From an uncultured Cellvibrio sp. (GTDB lineage Bacteria > Pseudomonadota > Gammaproteobacteria > Pseudomonadales > Cellvibrionaceae), in assembly GCA_946482345.1 (NCBI GenBank), contig CAMLRJ010000189.1, forward strand, positions 1 to 6,820: a DNA stretch of 6,820 nucleotides, given 5' to 3'. Under the pieces are notes generated by a model. That model searched no databases. It was given only the letters and a program-made list of their open reading frames with translations, and was not told where the DNA came from. Numbering within the stretch: the first letter of the stretch is position 1; the number at the start of each line of letters is the position of its first letter. Of this stretch, positions 1-5,295 are shown piece after piece. The position numbers and the translations under genes are program-made.

Positions 1-4
1 CTGC

Positions 5-60
5 ATTAAGCAGGGAGTAAAGTCCCTCCCCCTTGCCAAGGGGGAGGTTAGGAGGTGAAG
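5..60. repeat. Partial GC-rich palindromic intergenic repeat (left copy)
   Basis: This stretch contains two overlapping hairpins. Hairpin A pairs AGGGA (12-16) with TCCCT (23-27) across a 6-nt loop. Hairpin B pairs CCTCCCCCTT (25-34) with AAGGGGGAGG (38-47), a perfect 10-bp stem across GCC. The two share bases 25-27, so only one can form at a time. The sequence then runs on as TTAGGAGGTGA into the end of the HAD phosphatase gene, whose stop codon is 48-50. Bases 5-28 match 6509-6532 of the right-hand element at 18 of 24 positions, so both look like members of one repeat family. The left half of this copy is probably outside the window. No coding potential is seen in 1-47. The family name is not known to me. 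Confidence 0.7.
25..47 (-). terminator. Stem-loop directly after the HAD gene stop codon, possible terminator
   Basis: A perfect 10-bp GC-rich stem with a 3-nt loop begins immediately after the TAA stop of the leftward operon. Downstream on the minus strand comes GACTTTACT rather than a clean T-run, so it is not a textbook intrinsic terminator. It may act as a transcript 3'-end stabiliser or a weak terminator. It is part of the left repeat element. Confidence 0.4.
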
Positions 61-764
61 CTTTTTTCTGCAAACAACAATCCAGGCAACTGTTTCATAT
101 CAGTAAACCACGCCACATTCATTTCTTTAATCTGTGGCAGCAAATAATAATCCTCGCCATTGGCTTGTGGTGCGCAATAAGCAAATGGTTTCATCCCCGC
201 TGCCAGGGCAGCGCGAATACCGGATAAAGAATCTTCAATCACCAGTGTATTTTCAGGTGATACTCCCATGGTTTTTGCGGCATGTAAAAATAAATCCGGC
301 GCAGGTTTTCCCTGTTTGACCTCCTCAAAACTAAACACGTTTTTACCAAAATATTGTGCCATATTGGTTTTCGCCAAAGTGATGGCCATTTTTTCATGCT
401 TACCATTGGATGCGACACAAACGGCAACCTGCTGTTGTTTAAGCATCGCTATTACATCCGCGACACCTGGAATTGGCTGCAGTTTTTGCTGATAAACTTC
501 CAGGCAACGCAATTGTTTTTTTCTCCAGAAAGCTTCCGTATCCGCCTGCTGGCTTTCGGCTGATTTATTTTTCCAGGCTGGCAACTCACATAAAATTTCT
601 TTGGATAATTGCACACAATCCGGAACTGATTTTCCACGAAATCGCAAATCAATGTCATGTTCTGTTATGGCGATGCCTTCTTCGGCAAAACATTCCACCA
701 AAACCTCAGAGTCCAGATTTTCACTATCAACCAACACACCATCACAATCAAATATAACTAACAT
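48..764 (-). CDS. HAD-superfamily (subfamily IA) phosphatase
   Basis: A cytoplasmic haloacid-dehalogenase-type hydrolase of 238 residues, a usual length for small phosphosugar or phosphoglycolate-type phosphatases. All four HAD motifs are visible: motif I DCDGVLVDS with nucleophile Asp6 and acid/base Asp8, motif II VASNG with Ser119, motif III QGKPAPD with Lys153, and motif IV VIEDS with Glu177 and Asp178 for Mg2+ binding. Residues about 15-95 form the helical cap. The closest familiar proteins are the YieH/YfbT, PGP and beta-phosphoglucomutase group; the substrate cannot be told from sequence. The ATG at 764 is chosen because motif I follows at once and it lies 2 bp after the MFS stop. An upstream GTG at 803 would add 13 residues inside the MFS gene. 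No strong Shine-Dalgarno is seen, so translation is probably coupled to the MFS gene. The last codons and the stop merge into the left palindromic repeat. Confidence 0.9.
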   Translation of the reverse strand: MLVIFDCDGVLVDSENLDSEVLVECFAEEGIAITEHDIDLRFRGKSVPDCVQLSKEILCELPAWKNKSAESQQADTEAFWRKKQLRCLEVYQQKLQPIPGVADVIAMLKQQQVAVCVASNGKHEKMAITLAKTNMAQYFGKNVFSFEEVKQGKPAPDLFLHAAKTMGVSPENTLVIEDSLSGIRAALAAGMKPFAYCAPQANGEDYYLLPQIKEMNVAWFTDMKQLPGLLFAEKSFTS

Positions 765-766
765 AC

Positions 767-2116
767 TTAACCCGATTTCCTGATTTGAAAAAACAACCAC
801 CAACCCACCACTAAAAACACCACCAATACCATCATCCCCATGCGCGCAGAATCAAAGTAGTGTGTAAAAAATGTCACCGCTGCTGGCGCTAAAAATGCAG
901 TGGCACGACCTGACAACGCATAAAAACCAAAATAACGACCTGCTTCCTCTACTGACACTGCTTTAGCTAAAAACGCACGCGACGATGCCTGCACCGGACC
1001 AAAACTTAAACCAATCAACAAACCAAACAAGATATAAATTTTTTCTGCCATGGTCGCAAACAAACCACCCGTATCAACGACCGACACACTGATCAAACCA
1101 AAAAATAAATTGTCAGGTGCAATCGAAACAATACCGATAGTTGCCAGTGTTAAACAACCAAGAGATAGATTAACAACAAAAGATGAATCAGACGTTTTTT
1201 CCAATCGACTGCCAAGATAACAGCCCAAAATTGCCGTTAATAACAACAAAATCCCATAAACACCTATTTCAAATGTTTGCCAACCAAAAAGTCCTGCTGC
1301 AAATACACCGCCCAAGGCTAATAATCCATTCACGCCATCTTGATAAATCATACGTGCAATAAAAAAACGCAACAATTTTTTTCGTTGCCATAGGTGTTTA
1401 CAGGTTTGCACCAAATCTCGCAAACCTTGTTTAATAGCATATGACAAGGGTTTTCCAGATGAAACATCCGGCGTAAACACTAACATAGGTAAAATAAAAA
1501 TCGCGTACCAAAGTGCGGCATAAGGCGCAGTCATACGCGCGTCTTCACCCTGGGCAGAATCAAATCCAAATAGAGGTGTAATTCCCAACAATGTTTTACC
1601 TGTTGTTGGCATAGCAGAGAAAAATAACAGCACGCTGAATAATACAATCAAACCACCGGCATAACCCAAACCCCAAGCGAGATTGGAAATGCGACCTATA
1701 TCATCAACCGGAATCAAACGCGGCATCATGGCATCGTTAAATACAATCGAAAATTCTGCAGCCACCATTGCCAGAATAATAGCCAACATAGGCCAAAAAA
1801 GATGACCACCCGGCGCGGCAAACCAAAGGCTGGATAGCGCAGCAATTTTTATTAATGCAAATACGACAATCCATTTTTTACGACTGCCGGTGACATCTAC
1901 AATTGAACCTAATACTGGCGATAAAATGGCGATAACAAATCCTGCAATCGCAATTGATTGACTCCAGGCCGCTTGCCCCGCGACCGGATCATCGATCATG
2001 CGTGTAGCAAAATAAGGCCCAAAAATAAAAGTGATCACCACGGTGAAAAAAGGTTGGGCGGCCCAATCAAATAACATCCAGGATCTGATTGCTTTTTTGG
2101 AAACAGGTGACTGCAT
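767..2116 (-). CDS. MFS transporter, UMF1 / Atg22-like family
   Basis: A 449-residue inner-membrane major facilitator with about 12 hydrophobic segments. The N-terminal RSWMLFDWAAQPFFT (residues 11-25) is the hallmark of the UMF1 family, related to the yeast vacuolar effluxer Atg22. An MFS motif-A-like GSIVDVTGSRKKW follows (70-82) between TM2 and TM3. A second conserved polar patch, FNDAMMPRLIP, lies in the first half. The substrate is unknown for bacterial members; Atg22 exports amino acids from the vacuole. The ATG at 2116 is preferred: it lies 13 bp after the carboxypeptidase stop, has a GGA about 6 bases upstream, and puts the family motif near the N-terminus. TTG/ATG starts at 2176/2173 would overlap the upstream gene and show no ribosome binding site. 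It is the middle gene of a tight operon with an M15 peptidase and a HAD phosphatase, which suggests a peptide, amino-acid or sugar derivative, but that is inference. Confidence 0.88.
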   Translation of the reverse strand: MQSPVSKKAIRSWMLFDWAAQPFFTVVITFIFGPYFATRMIDDPVAGQAAWSQSIAIAGFVIAILSPVLGSIVDVTGSRKKWIVVFALIKIAALSSLWFAAPGGHLFWPMLAIILAMVAAEFSIVFNDAMMPRLIPVDDIGRISNLAWGLGYAGGLIVLFSVLLFFSAMPTTGKTLLGITPLFGFDSAQGEDARMTAPYAALWYAIFILPMLVFTPDVSSGKPLSYAIKQGLRDLVQTCKHLWQRKKLLRFFIARMIYQDGVNGLLALGGVFAAGLFGWQTFEIGVYGILLLLTAILGCYLGSRLEKTSDSSFVVNLSLGCLTLATIGIVSIAPDNLFFGLISVSVVDTGGLFATMAEKIYILFGLLIGLSFGPVQASSRAFLAKAVSVEEAGRYFGFYALSGRATAFLAPAAVTFFTHYFDSARMGMMVLVVFLVVGWWLFFQIRKSG

Positions 2117-2129
2117 AAAAAATCCGGCG

Positions 2130-2810
2130 TTATTTTTTCCAATCAGTTTTAACAAAGCGTTCGAATATTTCATCAAGATTTTGCAAAATGGACTCTTTCA
2201 ATAAAATATCCGTCTGAATTATCTGCTCGCGTAATATATCGGCAGAAAACAAGGCTGCGTAGCGGTTGGCAATAGGTGCATAGCTCAAATGCCACGGCTC
2301 TGGTGCAATCCCTCCATTATCAATCGCATAAGGCCTGAAAAAAGGACAATCCTGTTCCATTAATTTGTCTGTTAACCACAAATGGAATTCTGCAAAAGGC
2401 CCCGGCAATTCAGTTTCATCAACCGTCAATTTGACTTGATAGGTTTCATCAATTTTTGAACGATCGTACACATCAACATCTGTACCCCAATGATGTCGCG
2501 ATGCACCGGGTAAAGCTGACCAACGTAAAATAGCCCACAACTTTTCATCGTCTGATAAATATTGCATATCGATTACATTTCCCGACGAATCCAGTACCGG
2601 CCTCATACCCGAGGCTTTTTGATTCCAGATGGACAACTGCCTTGAAAAATTTCGATAACTGCTGGCAATGCTGAATACAAAACCTGCCCTGGCAGCGGCA
2701 ATTGATAAATGCTGCAAAGGCTGAATCACATCAGGATGCAATGAGGATTTAAAATAATCTGCATAGATAACTGCACTATCATCCAACCCAAGTAATAATT
2801 GTTTATTCAT
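2130..2810 (-). CDS. M15-family (VanY-like) D-alanyl-D-alanine carboxypeptidase domain protein
   Basis: A 226-residue zinc metallopeptidase of the LAS/M15B type, which removes C-terminal D-alanine or processes peptidoglycan stem peptides. The signature elements are in order: SSYRNFSRQ (50-58; Arg53 and Gln58 in the SxxR...Q box), SRHHWGTDVD (104-113) giving zinc ligands His106 and Asp113, and EPWH (171-174) with catalytic Glu171 and zinc ligand His174. All expected active-site residues are present. No convincing signal peptide or membrane anchor is visible, as the N-terminus MNKQLLLGLDDSAVIY is short and soon acidic. It may therefore be cytoplasmic and act on recycled or imported muropeptides rather than on the wall. 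The ATG at 2810 has a GGA 7 bases upstream. It is the first gene of the leftward operon and diverges from the tfoX-like gene. The exact specificity (D,D versus L,D) is unresolved. Confidence 0.88.
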   Translation of the reverse strand: MNKQLLLGLDDSAVIYADYFKSSLHPDVIQPLQHLSIAAARAGFVFSIASSYRNFSRQLSIWNQKASGMRPVLDSSGNVIDMQYLSDDEKLWAILRWSALPGASRHHWGTDVDVYDRSKIDETYQVKLTVDETELPGPFAEFHLWLTDKLMEQDCPFFRPYAIDNGGIAPEPWHLSYAPIANRYAALFSADILREQIIQTDILLKESILQNLDEIFERFVKTDWKK

Positions 2811-2840
2811 CGTATTTCCACTAAGGATTCATGCGCCAGT

Positions 2841-2904
2841 GTTACATTGTGTATTCGTTGACGACAAAAATTGTTACGTTGGGTATTCATCAGAACAAAA
2901 AACA
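2841..2904. repeat. Imperfect tandem direct repeat, 32-bp period, in divergent intergenic region
   Basis: GTTACATTGTGTATTCGT (2841-2858) recurs as GTTACGTTGGGTATTCAT (2873-2890), identical at 15 of 18 positions and exactly 32 bp apart, about three helical turns. Each unit then runs into an ACAAAAA tract (2865-2871 and 2894-2900, one base out of register). Within each core is a short inverted motif: TACA-TTG-TGTA in unit 1, reduced to TAC-N5-GTA in unit 2. The repeats begin 31 bp upstream of the carboxypeptidase ATG and lie upstream of the candidate rightward promoter. They are candidate operators for one or both divergent genes; no regulator is identified. Confidence 0.6.
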
Positions 2905-2925
2905 AGGGGCAAGTCGAGAAACCAA

Positions 2926-2953
2926 TTGCACCAAAAATTCAAGTCTGTAATAT
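2926..2953 (+). promoter_or_regulatory. Candidate sigma70 promoter for the tfoX-like gene
   Basis: TTGCAC (2926-2931) and TAATAT (2948-2953) are separated by 16 bp. This gives a predicted start near 2960 and a leader of about 65 nt before the ATG at 3026. It is a reasonable consensus match in an AT-rich intergenic region, judged by eye only. On the opposite strand only a weak match (TTGTCG, 17 bp, TAACAC within 2839-2867) was found for the carboxypeptidase operon. Confidence 0.4.
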
Positions 2954-3025
2954 GAGCTATGCTGTAAACGGAATATTTCAAACACAACCGTTAATAACGA
3001 TAACAAACTGTTGGAGCTTTTTGTC

Positions 3026-3319
3026 ATGCCGACTAGCAATCATGAGTTGTTGCAACTTAAAAACTTAGGGATGGCTTCAGTTAACATTCTACACGCGATT
3101 GGTATCAACACTTTCTCGGATTTACAAAGGGTTGGTGCTGTAGAAGCTTATCTCCGTATCAGATCCCGCGATATCAATGTTTCCAAAGTCATGCTGTACG
3201 CTTTGCAAGGGGCGTTAATGAATGTGCATTGGAATGATCTGTCGCAGGATCTCAAGACGCAATTGGTTCTGGAAGCTGAAGGAAAAACATCTGCCATGCA
3301 GCGTCAAGCATCGGCATAG
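3026..3319 (+). CDS. TfoX/Sxy C-terminal-domain protein
   Basis: A 97-residue protein made almost wholly of the TfoX C-terminal domain. The match runs through LKNLGMASVNILHAIGI (11-27), the FSDLQRVGAVEAYLRI stretch (30-45), LYALQGALMNVHWNDL (57-72) and a short polar tail. Full-length TfoX/Sxy (about 200 residues) combines an N-terminal and a C-terminal domain and co-activates competence genes with CRP in Haemophilus and Vibrio. Stand-alone C-terminal-domain proteins are common in Proteobacteria and mostly uncharacterised, so a competence role is not shown here. The ATG at 3026 is chosen because GGAG (3013-3016) lies 9 bases upstream; a TTG at 3011 would place that ribosome site inside the gene. 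The domain has helix-hairpin-helix-like spacing, which could mean nucleic-acid or protein binding. It is followed by a hairpin and then the cyclic-nucleotide-binding gene, 101 bp away. Confidence 0.85.
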   Translation: MPTSNHELLQLKNLGMASVNILHAIGINTFSDLQRVGAVEAYLRIRSRDINVSKVMLYALQGALMNVHWNDLSQDLKTQLVLEAEGKTSAMQRQASA

Positions 3320-3340
3320 ACTTCACAGTTTTAAAATTTA

Positions 3341-3358
3341 CCGGACTTTTCAGTCCGG
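3341..3358 (+). terminator. Hairpin after the tfoX-like gene, possible weak terminator
   Basis: CCGGACT (3341-3347) and AGTCCGG (3352-3358) form a perfect 7-bp GC-rich stem around TTTC. A TTTTT run follows only about 10 bases later (from 3368), so it is not an ideal intrinsic terminator. It may partially end the tfoX-like transcript or act as an attenuator or mRNA boundary before the downstream genes. Confidence 0.45.
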
Positions 3359-3393
3359 CGTGGTCTGTTTTTGTAAAAACACAACTACACTTA

Positions 3394-3410
3394 TCGGTAA
3401 CCTATACCGA
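3394..3410 (+). promoter_or_regulatory. Inverted repeat TCGGTA-N5-TACCGA just upstream of the cNMP-domain gene
   Basis: TCGGTA (3394-3399) and TACCGA (3405-3410) are perfect 6-bp arms around ACCTA. They end just before the GAGAG ribosome-binding stretch (3412-3416) of the gene starting at 3421. The 17-bp dyad fits a dimeric repressor operator or a small mRNA hairpin affecting translation. No clear sigma70 promoter was found beside it, although TTGTAA (3371-3376) could serve as a -35. Confidence 0.45.
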
Positions 3411-3420
3411 CGAGAGCGCC

Positions 3421-3801
3421 ATGAACAATTCTTTACCTGACAATGATTTCATGCCTTTGCGTGGTTTTTTGGATTTTGCCAAAGGCGAAACCATTATCAA
3501 CCAAGGCGATGAGGCTGATCTTGTCTACACACTGATTGAAGGCAGTGCCGATGCCGTTTGCGATGGAATCAAGGTGGGGGAAATACATCAGAATGAAATT
3601 TTTGGGGCATTGGCTGTGTTCACCCGACAACCTCGAATAGCCTCAGTCGTAGCCAGCAGCAATTGCACTGTGATGACCGTAGGCAAAGAAGATTTTATTC
3701 GCCTGATTTATGAACAACCCCAACTCTCTGTTGGCTTGATTGAAGAAATGGCAGCCAAAATCAACCAGCTTAACAATCAACTTCTTGCCCTTAAAAAATA
3801 A
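3421..3801 (+). CDS. Stand-alone cyclic-nucleotide-binding (CRP-like sensor) domain protein
   Basis: A 126-residue cytoplasmic protein that is essentially one cNMP-binding beta-roll domain. AKGETIINQGDEADLVYTLIEGSADAV (20-46) matches the N-terminal strands, FGALAVFTRQPRIASVVA (61-78) the phosphate-binding cassette, and the rest includes the C-terminal helix. There is no helix-turn-helix after it, unlike CRP/FNR regulators of about 210-250 residues. The canonical cassette reads FGE(L/I)AL...PR(S/T)A. Here the ligand-contacting Glu (Glu72 in E. coli CRP) is Ala63 and the Ser/Thr after the Arg is Ile73, while Arg72 is kept. True cAMP or cGMP binding is therefore doubtful. The C-terminus (105-126) is heptad-like and may dimerise. 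The ATG has a GAGAG about 5 bases upstream. It precedes the HtrA-like protease gene by 68 bp. It could be a protein-interaction or ligand-sensing module for that cluster, but its target is unknown. Confidence 0.88.
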   Translation: MNNSLPDNDFMPLRGFLDFAKGETIINQGDEADLVYTLIEGSADAVCDGIKVGEIHQNEIFGALAVFTRQPRIASVVASSNCTVMTVGKEDFIRLIYEQPQLSVGLIEEMAAKINQLNNQLLALKK

Positions 3802-3808
3802 TCCGGAG

Positions 3809-3838
3809 TTGAATTATCCATAGTGATACCAATATAGA
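3809..3838 (+). promoter_or_regulatory. Weak candidate promoter before the Deg-like protease
   Basis: TTGAAT (3809-3814) and TATAGA (3833-3838) are separated by 18 bp, giving a predicted start near 3845 and a leader of about 25 nt. The -10 box matches only partly. Immediately downstream, ATCGC/GCGAT (3838-3842, 3852-3856) and GCATC/GATGC (3841-3845, 3854-3858) offer two mutually exclusive small hairpins beside the ribosome site AGGTGA (3859-3864). This is suggestive only. Confidence 0.3.
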
Positions 3839-3869
3839 TCGCATCTTCATTGCGATGCAGGTGATATCT

Positions 3870-4943
3870 ATGTTGGCTTCCAACCGATTTTTGCGTTTAC
3901 TGTCTCTGGGTTTGTTATCCATATTGCCTGCTGCAACCCATGCAGAGGTTTCAGGTTTTGCGACAGATGATGAACGCAACTCCATTCAGGTGTTTGATTC
4001 TTCACGCCCCAGTGTTGTGTTTGTTACCAATAAACAATTGGCCCGCAATCCTTATTCTTTTGACCTGGTCACTATTCCTCGCGGTTCAGGCACTGGATTT
4101 GTCTGGAATAAAGAAGGTTACATAGTCACCAACTTTCATGTGATTGAAGGCGCTCAGGAAGTTGTGATCACCTTGCAGGATCAAACCAACTGGCCCGCTC
4201 AAGTCATTGGTCTTGCACCGGAACGCGATTTGGCGGTATTAAAAATCAAAGCGCCCAAAGAAAAGTTGGCCCCTTTGCCTTTAGGTGATTCTGCAGCTTT
4301 AACTGTCGGACGAAAAGTGCTGGCGATTGGCAACCCGTTCGGTTTGGATGCCACCTTAACAACCGGCGTTGTCAGTGCATTGGGACGTGAAATTGAATCG
4401 CCAACACAACGAAAAATTACCAATGTGATTCAAACTGATGCGGCCATTAATCCCGGGAACTCCGGCGGCCCATTATTAAATTCACAAGGCCAATTGATTG
4501 GCGTAAACACCATGATCTATAGCCCCAGTGGAGCCAGTGCCGGAATTGGTTTTGCGATTCCGGTGAATACCGTAAAAGAAGTGGTTCCTGAATTAATTAC
4601 TCACGGCAGAATTGTTCGCCCGGTTTTGGGAATTGCCTCGGCACCGGATCATTGGGCACAGCAACTGGGTGTGGAAGGTGTACCGATTTTGCGGGTGAAT
4701 CCGGACTCACCTGCTGCCCAGGCGGGACTTCAGGGAGCCAAACGAAATGCCTGGGGGCAAATCAGTTTGGGAGATGTGATAGTCGCTATAGATGACACTC
4801 CCACTATTAATGACGATCAATTATTAGGAGCGCTCGAAAAATACAAACCCGGAGACAAAGTTACGATCAGCATCATGCGTCAAGGTAAACTGGTTCAACG
4901 TAAACTGACATTAGCCGCGCCCGAGATTTATGACTATGAATGA
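3870..4943 (+). CDS. Secreted Deg1/HtrA-like S1C serine protease with one PDZ domain
   Basis: A 357-residue trypsin-fold protease for protein quality control, probably periplasmic. A signal peptide covers about residues 1-25: basic N-region NRFLR, hydrophobic core, ILPAATHA cleavage site. The catalytic triad is His90 (TNFHVI), Asp120 (ERDLAVLKI) and Ser198 (NPGNSGGPL). The oxyanion-loop region IGNPFGLDATLTTGVVSA is intact. One PDZ domain spans about 250-350 with PDSPAAQAGL. Within it, a segment with Lys-Arg followed by Trp-Gly and then LGD (286-302) resembles the chloroplast/cyanobacterial Deg1 PDZ more than E. coli DegP, which has two PDZ domains; DegS has one but a membrane anchor. The ATG at 3870 is preferred over 3855 because AGGTGA lies 5 bases before it and the other has no ribosome site. 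The stop overlaps the start of the Rieske gene. I do not assign degP or degS. Confidence 0.93.
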   Translation: MLASNRFLRLLSLGLLSILPAATHAEVSGFATDDERNSIQVFDSSRPSVVFVTNKQLARNPYSFDLVTIPRGSGTGFVWNKEGYIVTNFHVIEGAQEVVITLQDQTNWPAQVIGLAPERDLAVLKIKAPKEKLAPLPLGDSAALTVGRKVLAIGNPFGLDATLTTGVVSALGREIESPTQRKITNVIQTDAAINPGNSGGPLLNSQGQLIGVNTMIYSPSGASAGIGFAIPVNTVKEVVPELITHGRIVRPVLGIASAPDHWAQQLGVEGVPILRVNPDSPAAQAGLQGAKRNAWGQISLGDVIVAIDDTPTINDDQLLGALEKYKPGDKVTISIMRQGKLVQRKLTLAAPEIYDYE

Positions 4944-5253
4944 TTTTTTATGTCGGGTTGATGAATTGGAAGATCCAGGTAGCAAAGGCTTTACTGTGAA
5001 CAATCTGGATTTATTTGTGGTCAAGCATGACGCACAAGTTTATGTCTACAAAAATCTGTGTCCTCACCTCGGAGTGAACCTTGAATGGCAGGAGGATCAG
5101 TTTCTGGACAGCGACAAAAATTTAATTCAATGCTCAACACATGGCGCCTTATTTTTAATTGATAGTGGAAATTGCATTGCCGGGCCATGTGCAGGCGACA
5201 AACTGAAAGCACTGCCATTTTATATTAAAGATGGCGCAATTTATTTGATGTAA
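4930..5253 (+). CDS. Small Rieske [2Fe-2S] domain protein
   Basis: A 107-residue single-domain Rieske protein. The cluster ligands are Cys44 and His46 in CPHLG and Cys68 and His71 in CSTHG, the standard CxH...CxxH pattern with 21 residues between His46 and Cys68. The glycine- and proline-containing C-terminal strand AGPCAGDKLKALPFYI (84-99) is typical of Rieske ferredoxins such as NirD-like or dioxygenase ferredoxin components. No signal peptide, TAT motif or membrane segment is seen, so it should be cytoplasmic. It probably acts as an electron carrier or redox sensor; no oxygenase or reductase partner is adjacent. The ATG at 4930 overlaps the protease gene by 14 bp. A second ATG at 4936 sits in an ATGAATGA overlap (8 bp) and is equally possible. 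Either way translational coupling to the protease is likely. An extra Cys82 and Cys87 are present but are not cluster ligands. Confidence 0.92.
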   Translation: MTMNDFLCRVDELEDPGSKGFTVNNLDLFVVKHDAQVYVYKNLCPHLGVNLEWQEDQFLDSDKNLIQCSTHGALFLIDSGNCIAGPCAGDKLKALPFYIKDGAIYLM

Positions 5254-5257
5254 AGCA

Positions 5258-5274
5258 TCCGGGAATTGACCGGA
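5258..5274 (+). repeat. Short inverted repeat between the Rieske gene and yqhD
   Basis: TCCGG (5258-5262) and CCGGA (5270-5274) flank a 7-nt loop, 4 bases after the Rieske stop. It is followed by AAAA rather than T's, so it is unlikely to terminate rightward transcription. It could be an mRNA processing or stability hairpin, or chance. Confidence 0.3.
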
Positions 5275-5295
5275 AAAATCAGCAGGAGATTTACC

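Noticed and set aside
33..757. Several plus-strand reading frames of 60-94 codons opposite the HAD gene
   Set aside because: They are antisense to a protein with all four HAD motifs, show no recognisable domain and have no convincing ribosome sites.
2117..2176. Longer MFS start (TTG 2176 or ATG 2173)
   Set aside because: It would overlap the carboxypeptidase gene by 40-odd bases with no ribosome site, while the ATG at 2116 fits family N-termini and has a GGA upstream.
2871..3068. 65-codon plus-strand reading frame across the divergent intergenic region
   Set aside because: It starts inside the tandem repeat, runs across the candidate promoter into the tfoX-like gene, uses a non-ATG start without ribosome site, and resembles no family I know.
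3791..3985. 64-codon minus-strand reading frame across the cNMP-Deg junction
   Set aside because: It overlaps the signal-peptide region of the protease gene in antisense and has no domain features.
5258..5274. Intrinsic terminator between the Rieske gene and yqhD
   Set aside because: The stem is only 5 bp with a 7-nt loop and is followed by A's, not T's, on the plus strand.
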